Positions 22,743 through 28,253 of a stretch of DNA of 28,253 nucleotides are shown here, piece by piece (position 1 is the stretch's first letter; every line of letters starts with the position of its first letter). The notes beneath the pieces were generated by a model. The model saw only the letters and a list, made by a program, of their open reading frames with translations. It was not told the DNA's origin and ran no database searches. This stretch comes from Bacillota bacterium. GTDB lineage: Bacteria > Bacillota > Clostridia > Lachnospirales > Lachnospiraceae. Where the stretch lies: assembly GCA_023414985.1 (NCBI GenBank), contig JAEZLY010000200.1, positions 1-28,253 of the forward strand, read 5' to 3'. The position numbers and the translations under genes are program-made.

Positions 22743-22799
22743 TATCCATAATGATAGGAACAAAATCTTTGTTATAAAATAAAATTATTTTCTGAACCC

Positions 22800-22830
22800 T
22801 GTCACAAGATAGTTACCCTCCGAGTCTAAT
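22800..22830 (+). promoter_or_regulatory. Possible ECF-type (autoregulatory) promoter
   Basis: TGTCAC (22800-22805), 15 bases, CGAGTCTAAT (22821-22830) resembles the TGTAAC/CGTC style of ECF sigma promoters, though the spacing and -10 are not ideal. If used, the sigma factor would drive its own operon. Confidence 0.35.
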
Positions 22831-22850
22831 TAGAAAAGGAGGTGTGGACT

Positions 22851-22880
22851 ATGGGATATACGATAAATCGGGACGGATAG
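22851..22880 (+). CDS. Nine-codon leader ORF with perfect Shine-Dalgarno
   Basis: MGYTINRDG followed by TAG. The preceding AAAAGGAGGTG (22834-22844) is a perfect anti-Shine-Dalgarno complement with a six-base spacing, the strongest ribosome binding site in the window. It ends 18 bases before the sigma factor ATG, which has its own GGAGG. Likely a leader peptide or translational-coupling device; it could also be a chance frame behind a ribosome standby site. Confidence 0.5.
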   Translation: MGYTINRDG

Positions 22881-22898
22881 GTAGGATGGAGGAAGAAT

Positions 22899-23723
22899 AT
22901 GCTGACAGATGAGAAGGAGCTGATTGAGTTGGCTCTGGCCGGTGATAAGAAAGCAATGGAGGAATTGATCAGCAGTGTACAGGATATGATTTTTAATCTG
23001 GCACTGCGTATGCTGGGATCTCCTCATGATGCAGAGGATGCGACGCAGGAGATATTTATCAGGATAATCAGAGGGCTTCGGGGGTTTCGGTCAGAATCAG
23101 CCTTTTCAACCTGGGTATATCGGATTGCCGTGAATAGTCTGTATGATTATCGGAAGTCCATGTTTACGGAGAGACCGCTCAGCTTTGAATACTATGCAGA
23201 GGATATTCAGAAGGGCTTTATACAGGTAGATCCCGAACAGTACCGTGAAGTTGATGAAAGACTTCTGACGGAGGAGTTAAAGCAATCCTGCACCAATGTA
23301 ATGCTTCAGTGTCTGGATGCAGAAAGCCGTTGCATTTATGCCCTTGGAACGATGTTTCACCTAGATAGTAGAGTGGCAGGAGAAATCCTTGGAATGAGTG
23401 CCGAGGTCTTCCGGCAGAGGCTGGTTCGTATTAAAAGAAGAATGGGCGAATTTCTTCAGGAGTATTGCGGGCTTGGCGAAGGTGGCTGTAATTGCAGGAA
23501 AAGAATTGGTTATGCCATCCTGAATCATAGATTGGTACCGGAGCAGTTAGAATATTCTCTGCTGGGCAGATTGGAGGAAGAGGACCGGGATACACTGCTT
23601 CAGACCATGGAACAGCTGGATACAGCTTCCTTGTTATTTGCGGGACTGCCTAGATACAGATATCCGAAATCAGCAAAGGAATTTCTGACATTGCTAGAGG
23701 AAGCCGGTAATCTGGTGACTTAA
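22899..23723 (+). CDS. ECF-type sigma-70 family factor with C-terminal extension
   Basis: 274 residues, longer than a standard ECF factor (about 180). Region 2 is MEELISSVQDMIFNLALRMLGSPHDAEDATQEIFIRIIRGL followed by FRSESAFSTWVYRIAVNSLYDYRK. Region 4 lies around residues 125-185 with an HTH near VAGEILGMSAEVFRQRLVRIKRRM. A CNCRKR motif follows (EYCGLGEGGCNCRKRIGYAI), then about 70 residues without a known fold. The Cys-rich motif after region 4 recurs in one group of ECF-like factors, and may regulate activity or bind metal. GGAGG is upstream. No recognisable anti-sigma gene is adjacent; the next gene encodes a small membrane protein. Confidence 0.87.
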   Translation: MLTDEKELIELALAGDKKAMEELISSVQDMIFNLALRMLGSPHDAEDATQEIFIRIIRGLRGFRSESAFSTWVYRIAVNSLYDYRKSMFTERPLSFEYYAEDIQKGFIQVDPEQYREVDERLLTEELKQSCTNVMLQCLDAESRCIYALGTMFHLDSRVAGEILGMSAEVFRQRLVRIKRRMGEFLQEYCGLGEGGCNCRKRIGYAILNHRLVPEQLEYSLLGRLEEEDRDTLLQTMEQLDTASLLFAGLPRYRYPKSAKEFLTLLEEAGNLVT

Positions 23724-23753
23724 TTGAGGAAAGAAAGAATATGGGAGGAAACG

Positions 23754-24083
23754 ATGAAGGATATTATTTTAACTATTATTGTCGGTATATTAGCAGGTAT
23801 CATTGATACACTGCCTATGATAAAAATGAAACAGGATAAAAATTCGATTATTTCTGCGTTTACCTTTTATTTGATTGTTCCGTTCCTTATATATGGAACG
23901 ACACTGTTCGGAATGCCCTGGTGGTTGGAGGGAGGAATCCTAACCTTGGCAATAGCATTGCCGATTATCATTCTGGTGAGCAAAACAGATAAGAAGGCTT
24001 ATTTGCCGATGATTGTCATGTCAGTCATTCTCGGAACTGCAATCGGAGTTGCCGGGCATCTGCTGAATATTTCTTTAAGCTAA
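23754..24083 (+). CDS. Small four-helix membrane protein following the sigma factor
   Basis: Start at ATG 23754 with GGAGG seven to eight bases upstream; the frame is open from a TTG at 23724. 109 residues, almost all in four hydrophobic segments (about 1-20, 37-55, 60-78 and 86-105) with short loops such as MIKMKQDKNS and VSKTDKKAY. No zinc-binding HxxxCxxC of a classical ZAS anti-sigma factor is present, and there is no sizeable cytoplasmic domain. It begins 30 bases after the sigma gene, so it is probably co-transcribed. Function unknown. Confidence 0.78.
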   Translation: MKDIILTIIVGILAGIIDTLPMIKMKQDKNSIISAFTFYLIVPFLIYGTTLFGMPWWLEGGILTLAIALPIIILVSKTDKKAYLPMIVMSVILGTAIGVAGHLLNISLS

Positions 24084-24138
24084 AGTTATTCAATTAGATT
24101 AAATACATCAAAGTAAATTCAGGAATGGGGATCGAAAG

Positions 24139-25665
24139 ATGAATGCTTTATGGGTGAATGGACAAAGTTACCTAACTATTGCAAGGAGAATTTATCACAG
24201 TATAATCCGGCGCATACTGATCATCGTCGCAGCGGTAGCCTGTATGATGCTGATCGGTTGTGATTCCCATTCCGCTGATGGAAATATCGATTATAAAAAT
24301 AAGAAACAACCAGTGGAATTAAAGGATATGGTAATGGCTACGGGGGAATTTCCACTATATGACGGAACGATTGGACAACTGCGGCTGGTAATGACGGAAG
24401 GGGAATATTTGACAGAGGAGTATGCCGGAGGACCCGGCGGCGGAATATACCCGGAGAATTATGATGGAAGATATGAACTTCGTCTGTACAATCAGGAAGG
24501 AGATTTGCTAAACACTCTGAATTTAAACGATGATTGGAATTATCAATTGATTCGGTTTTCAGGTAAATTTGAACTTCTCTATACAGATTACAATGGGGAT
24601 CAGTGCCCGGATTTTACCATCGGTAATTACGGCTCCTCCAACGGTGACATTTACTTTCTTTATACAATTACTATGGATAATCAGATTAAAAAGATCTATA
24701 ACGGCGCAATTTTTGAGTCAAACAGAGCTCCGTCCCTGGTATTTGAACATGATCTGCAGGACGGTACGAAGCAGTTCATGACCTATCCTTATAATAACGC
24801 CACAGGTTATTGGGAACATTGTTTTTACACCTGGGAGGAAGCCTCCGAAAGCTTTATACTCAGTGAGGTCAGGGAAGAAACTCCTGATGACGAGAGGGTA
24901 GTTCAGGATAGCTCTTCAGGTAATCAGGAACACCTGGATTTTTACGACGATTTTGAGATGTATAATACGGTATGGGATAATTTTAAGGGTTTTTATCTAT
25001 CGGAGGAATGGATTGGCGGTGAACCATATTATCAGTTACTCAATGAGAAGGAAGATATTAAAATTATTGTTGATCGGACTCAGGAAAAAGCGGTAATCTG
25101 GCACGCCGGAAGATCCATGGATTATAATATGGAATTTCTGCTGTCCGGAACCTCTGCCAATACGGCAATTGATATAATGGATGTTACAAACGATGGTAGA
25201 AAGGATTTAATCATCTATCATGGAATGGGCGGAACCGGTGTCTGGGAGGGTAGAAGTGACGTGCTTGATCTAGAAACCTTCGAAATCTATCCAATTGATC
25301 CTGTATTTCGTGACCTTGGTTCCAGAATTAGTATAAAACCATTGGAAACGACGAAGGATGGCCTAATCATTTGTCAAGTTACAGATTCGAATGGAATTGC
25401 TTATTATACCTCTGTCGAGGCTGATGGAAGGAATAGTGAAGAATTCTCCTATACTCCGAGGGAGGAGAACTCATATTATCACATAACAGTGGACAACGAT
25501 AGAAAATGTCTTTCTGTCAGAATGGGAATCCGATTGGACCCGATGATCAGTTATATAGGTGAGTTAAAGTCCTGGTTGGAATATCATCCGGAGACTAAGA
25601 GCTTTGGGCTCTCAAAGGAGTATACGGTGGATATCTGGGATCCGGTTGATTATGAATCCAAATAA
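24139..25665 (+). CDS. Large lipoprotein with FG-GAP/VCBS-like calcium loops
   Basis: 508 residues. A long basic N-region (about 24 residues), a hydrophobic helix and lipobox MLIGC (Cys41) predict a lipoprotein. Two short acidic loops, DYNGDQCPD (150-158) and DVTNDGRKD (348-356), have the D.N.DG..D pattern of FG-GAP/VCBS beta-propeller repeats that bind calcium, each followed by a beta strand. The rest is beta-rich with many aromatic residues. The ribosome binding site is weak (GGGGAT). It follows the small membrane protein by 55 bases, so it may be the third gene of the sigma operon. Substrate or partner unknown. Confidence 0.8.
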   Translation: MNALWVNGQSYLTIARRIYHSIIRRILIIVAAVACMMLIGCDSHSADGNIDYKNKKQPVELKDMVMATGEFPLYDGTIGQLRLVMTEGEYLTEEYAGGPGGGIYPENYDGRYELRLYNQEGDLLNTLNLNDDWNYQLIRFSGKFELLYTDYNGDQCPDFTIGNYGSSNGDIYFLYTITMDNQIKKIYNGAIFESNRAPSLVFEHDLQDGTKQFMTYPYNNATGYWEHCFYTWEEASESFILSEVREETPDDERVVQDSSSGNQEHLDFYDDFEMYNTVWDNFKGFYLSEEWIGGEPYYQLLNEKEDIKIIVDRTQEKAVIWHAGRSMDYNMEFLLSGTSANTAIDIMDVTNDGRKDLIIYHGMGGTGVWEGRSDVLDLETFEIYPIDPVFRDLGSRISIKPLETTKDGLIICQVTDSNGIAYYTSVEADGRNSEEFSYTPREENSYYHITVDNDRKCLSVRMGIRLDPMISYIGELKSWLEYHPETKSFGLSKEYTVDIWDPVDYESK

Positions 25666-25705
25666 GTAAAAAACACAATTTTTTCTGCAAATACGCCATG
25701 TACAG

Positions 25706-25767
25706 AAAACTCCCGTTTTGATAAGATATTCCCATCGAGGGTAATGATTTATCAAGAGGGGAGTTTT
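25706..25767 (+). promoter_or_regulatory. Hairpin burying the ribosome binding site of the first isochorismatase gene
   Basis: AAAACTCCC (25706-25714) pairs with GGGAGTTTT (25759-25767), continued by TTGATAA/TTATCAA and ATTCCC/GGGTAAT around ATCGA. The Shine-Dalgarno AGAGGGGAG (25757-25763) is in the 3' arm, eight bases before the ATG at 25772. It could hold translation off until the structure is opened, or act as a weak terminator of the preceding lipoprotein gene. Confidence 0.65.
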
Positions 25768-25771
25768 ACAT

Positions 25772-26263
25772 ATGTCAAAAATAGCTTTATTAATTATTGA
25801 TATGCAGAAAGGTGCCAGAGAGGGCTCTTCCTGTAAACCGATCTATGACAAGGCAATCTGGTATATTAATGACATCAGTCAGACCTTCCGGAAGGAGAAC
25901 CTTCCTGTTGTGGTAATACAACATTATGAACCTGGTACAACGAAGAATGAGGGGTTTGATAATGCCGATGAGCTGATCGTTTCTGAGAAGGACTATCGGA
26001 TCGAAAAGAACTTTATGAATTCCTTCTGGAAGACCGAGCTGGAAGAGATTTTAAAGAAAGAAGCGGTTGACACAGTGATAATCAGCGGCTTCGCAGCCGA
26101 ATTTTGTGTTGCTGCATCCTGTAATGGAGCATTGGAGAGGGGGTTCAATGCATTTCTTTTACAGAACGGTATCGCAGGCTTTTCAGAGGCAGGTGTAAAC
26201 CAGCTTCAGGCTTGGAGACCGCTGATATCAATAGAAGCATTAAAGTATTTTCTAAAGAAATAA
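25772..26263 (+). CDS. Isochorismatase-family cysteine hydrolase, copy 1
   Basis: 163-residue member of the isochorismatase-like hydrolase superfamily. The catalytic triad is visible: Asp10 in LLIIDMQKG, Lys79 in RIEKNF, Cys112 in GFAAEFCV. The substrate of this subgroup (nicotinamidase-like, or other amides) cannot be told. About 59% identical by hand count to the gene at 26457, aligning without gaps. It has its own terminator, so the two copies are separate units. Translation may be controlled by the upstream hairpin. Confidence 0.9.
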   Translation: MSKIALLIIDMQKGAREGSSCKPIYDKAIWYINDISQTFRKENLPVVVIQHYEPGTTKNEGFDNADELIVSEKDYRIEKNFMNSFWKTELEEILKKEAVDTVIISGFAAEFCVAASCNGALERGFNAFLLQNGIAGFSEAGVNQLQAWRPLISIEALKYFLKK

Positions 26264-26323
26264 GGATAACGATAGCGTATCAGTAGGGGAAAGATAGTAG
26301 ATATAGACGACAAACTTTGCCGG

Positions 26324-26357
26324 AAAGACCATTGCATTCAGTAATGGTCTTTTTTTG
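26324..26357 (+). terminator. Intrinsic terminator between the two isochorismatase genes
   Basis: AAAGACCATT and AATGGTCTTT form the stem around GCATTCAGT, followed by a run of T. Confidence 0.88.
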
Positions 26358-26456
26358 TTCTGGTACATTGTTTACAATTATGGTAAAATCTGAGTGAAAT
26401 AAAATGTAACGATAATGGAATTGTTTTAAAGTTTAATAGGAGATGGGGAGAAAACA

Positions 26457-26942
26457 ATGTCAAAAACAGCATTTTTAATCGTAGATATGCAGAAGAATTG
26501 CAAGGAAGGGACTACCTGCAAGGCAGCATTTGAAAAAGCAGTGGAGTATATCAATGAAATTAGTCAACATTTTCGTAATCAGCAGCTGCCGGTAGTCATC
26601 ATTCAGGATTGCGAAGACGGAGGACCGGAGACAGAGGGCTTTGCCTGCGTCGATGAGTTGATCGTCAGTGAAAAAGATTACCGGGTGACAAAAAGCTTCT
26701 GTAATTCCTTCTGGCAGACAGATTTAGATGAGCTTCTGAAGAAGGAAGGAGTGGACTGCGTCATTGTCAGTGGTTTTGCTGCAGAATACTGCGTTCTCTT
26801 TACATATAACGGTGCAGTGGAGAGAGGATACCATACCTACCTCTTACAGAACGGTATCGCAGGTTTCTCGGAAGAGGAGATCAGACGTATCCAACAATTG
26901 AGACCGGTGATTTCTTATGATGCGATTGAGCATTTTGTATAG
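26457..26942 (+). CDS. Isochorismatase-family cysteine hydrolase, copy 2
   Basis: 161 residues, paralogue of the gene at 25772, ending two residues earlier. The triad Asp10, Lys79 (RVTKSF) and Cys112 (GFAAEYCV) is conserved. It differs most around residues 12-30 and 52-65, loops likely to shape the substrate pocket. GGGGAG lies about seven bases before the ATG. It is followed after 55 bases by the AraC-type regulator gene, so the pair may be co-regulated. Confidence 0.9.
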   Translation: MSKTAFLIVDMQKNCKEGTTCKAAFEKAVEYINEISQHFRNQQLPVVIIQDCEDGGPETEGFACVDELIVSEKDYRVTKSFCNSFWQTDLDELLKKEGVDCVIVSGFAAEYCVLFTYNGAVERGYHTYLLQNGIAGFSEEEIRRIQQLRPVISYDAIEHFV

Positions 26943-26997
26943 GGAGAAGGAATAATGCTTCATACCGAGTTATCCTGAATAGTGCAGGAGGGTCAGG

Positions 26998-27858
26998 ATG
27001 AATTATTATATTAGTGTCATGAATGAAACCGTGGATTATATTGAAGAGAATATCACAGAAAAGCTGTCCTTGGGAGCTTTGGCAGGGCATTTCGGAATAT
27101 CGGATTTTCACTATAACAGAATTTTTAAGGCGGTTACAGGCTGCTCTCTGAAGCAATACATTCTTGGACGAAAGCTAACCAAGGCGGTAGAGCTTCTTAG
27201 GGGAACAGACCAATCGGTTCTTGATATTGCACTGAATATGGGCTTTGAATATCCGGAGGTATTCAGCAGGGCATTTAAGAAACAATTCGGAATTGCCCCT
27301 ATCAAGGTCAGGGAAGAAGCAGTAACAGTGGAGGAAGTGCCGAAGGCCTGCATTGTAGAGCGTGATATCTTCAATTACAGGGGATCACTTTCCGTAAAAG
27401 GTGGTAAGGTCTATCTGGAAGAGTTACCTTTAGCGGGGATTGGGCTTACATTAAATGTGATGCATCAGGATTTCAGACAGGACCTAAAGCTGCAGTCTGA
27501 GGAATACTTCAGAAAATCCTCTGAGGAAAGTGCTCTGCGGCAGGATCGCTTCTTTACGGTGGTAAGCTGCCATGGGGATGACAGTGGGGATTATACCATT
27601 TTCTGTGCCAGAGAACTTCAAAATACCCGGGAGACATTACAATATGAGAAAATAATAATTCCGCGTGGTTGGTATGCCAAATTTGAATATCAGGGAAATA
27701 TGTTCGACATACAAGGCCCGTTAATGGATGATCTGTATCGATGGATTATGGTGAATGAAGCGCAGCTCAATCCGATCGGGATCGGTATGATAGATATCTA
27801 CGGAGGAAATTATCCGGTGGATGACAGTGTTACCATTCTATTTCCGATCATGGGTTAG
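26998..27858 (+). CDS. AraC family regulator with GyrI-like effector domain
   Basis: 286 residues. The N-terminal 105 hold the two AraC helix-turn-helix motifs: LSLGALAGHFGISDFHYNRIFKAVTG and QSVLDIALNMGFEYPEVFSRAFKKQFGIAP. The rest (about 110-286) matches a GyrI-like small-molecule-binding (AraC effector) fold, with the YEKIIIPRGWYAKFEYQGN segment and C-terminal IDIYGGNYPVDDSVTILFPI. GGAGGG lies about six bases before the ATG. It probably senses an amphipathic compound and regulates neighbours; the esterase gene follows by 90 bases. Confidence 0.92.
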   Translation: MNYYISVMNETVDYIEENITEKLSLGALAGHFGISDFHYNRIFKAVTGCSLKQYILGRKLTKAVELLRGTDQSVLDIALNMGFEYPEVFSRAFKKQFGIAPIKVREEAVTVEEVPKACIVERDIFNYRGSLSVKGGKVYLEELPLAGIGLTLNVMHQDFRQDLKLQSEEYFRKSSEESALRQDRFFTVVSCHGDDSGDYTIFCARELQNTRETLQYEKIIIPRGWYAKFEYQGNMFDIQGPLMDDLYRWIMVNEAQLNPIGIGMIDIYGGNYPVDDSVTILFPIMG

Positions 27859-27948
27859 ATAGTCAGCAAGAATAATCATGAAGATCAAAGCTCCTTCCCA
27901 TACAATACTCTTAGGCAAAGGCCATTTGGAGGAAAGGATAGGAAGAGT

Positions 27949-28253
27949 ATGAGCAGTATGCAAAGCAAATATGTCAGGGATCTGATCAGGGGATCTAATC
28001 TTTGGAACAGACCGCTTTCAGAGATCAGAAGAAGTATGGAAGAGCTGCAGTCAGCAGGTACACCGGAGGGAGTTCAAAATAGAAGAGAGACCATTAACGG
28101 AGTGGACTGTGAAGTGTTCGATTGTGAAGGGGCAGCAAAGGATAAGGTAATATTATACTATCACGGTGGAGGCTTCTGTATGGGGATTTATCCTTCCAAC
28201 CGGGATTTTGCTGCAGGTATCGCAAAAGGCTGCAAAGCCAATCTCTATATGCC
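27949..28253 (+). CDS. Alpha/beta hydrolase (HSL-type esterase), 3' end beyond window
   Basis: ATG at 27949, with GGAGGAAAGGA and AGGAAG upstream, opens a frame that is unbroken to the window end (101 full codons). After an N-terminal cap region (MSSMQSKYVRDLIRGSNLW), it shows VILYYHGGGFCMGIYPSNRD, the HGGGF oxyanion motif of the hormone-sensitive-lipase/fold-3 esterases. The catalytic Ser, Asp and His would lie beyond the window. Substrate unknown. Likely in the same transcription unit as the AraC regulator. Confidence 0.88.
   Translation, partial: MSSMQSKYVRDLIRGSNLWNRPLSEIRRSMEELQSAGTPEGVQNRRETINGVDCEVFDCEGAAKDKVILYYHGGGFCMGIYPSNRDFAAGIAKGCKANLYM

Noticed and set aside
1..28253. tRNA, rRNA, insertion sequence transposase, prophage or defence genes
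   Set aside because: None seen on either strand; the accessory signals are non-coding repeats and regulatory sites only.

Overview
The window looks like a chromosome segment of a spore-forming, anaerobic Firmicute, most likely a Lachnospiraceae-type clostridium. The grounds are complete spoIIA (spoIIAA-spoIIAB-sigF) and spoVA (spoVAC-spoVAD-spoVAE) operons, strong GGAGG-type ribosome binding sites before nearly every gene, moderate to low GC, and several families I associate with Lachnospiraceae (DUF6514, DUF4250, zinc-ribbon/TPR protein). I see no rRNA, tRNA, CRISPR array, transposase or phage gene.

Layout. 1-610: 5' part of an azlC-like gene (minus) and a 46-codon small gene. 644-3882: zinc-ribbon/TPR membrane protein, then the forespore sigma-F operon. 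3957-4130: terminator merging into a GC-rich cluster of palindromes. 4193-6294: small membrane ORF plus spoVAC-AD-AE. 6321-6550: a 230-bp giant palindrome. 6785-9544: class A penicillin-binding protein (minus). 9934-13618: housekeeping genes (DUF6514, yigZ, vanZ-like, DUF4250, rarA, small membrane protein). 13784-17662: GGDEF protein, ProC/ComER-like reductase, PTS enzyme I behind a leader terminator. 17776-18606: secreted protein with three InlB-type repeats. 18627-18917: a 291-bp giant palindrome. 19123-21499: MFS exporter with an overlapping long winged-helix regulator, driven from a promoter flanked by two matching operators. 21516-21810: a third giant palindrome, 295 bp. 21949-25665: lipoprotein, ECF-type sigma factor preceded by a 9-codon ORF with a perfect Shine-Dalgarno, four-helix membrane protein, and a lipoprotein with DxNxDGxxD-like loops. 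25772-27858: two paralogous isochorismatase-fold hydrolases and an AraC/GyrI-like regulator. 27949-end: start of an HGGG-motif esterase.

Most genes are orthodox. The unusual content is regulatory or structural. Three long imperfect palindromes (230-295 bp) sit at the 3' ends of operons, and a 97-bp hairpin behind rarA carries sequence matching the arms of the third. This suggests a family of non-coding palindromic (MITE-like) elements, some acting as terminators. Separate cis-elements worth testing are the twin TGTTAGAT...ATCTAACA operators, the ptsI leader terminator with a competing strand, the micro-ORF before the sigma factor, and a hairpin that buries the ribosome binding site of the first isochorismatase gene. 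All assignments are from reading the sequence; no database search was run.
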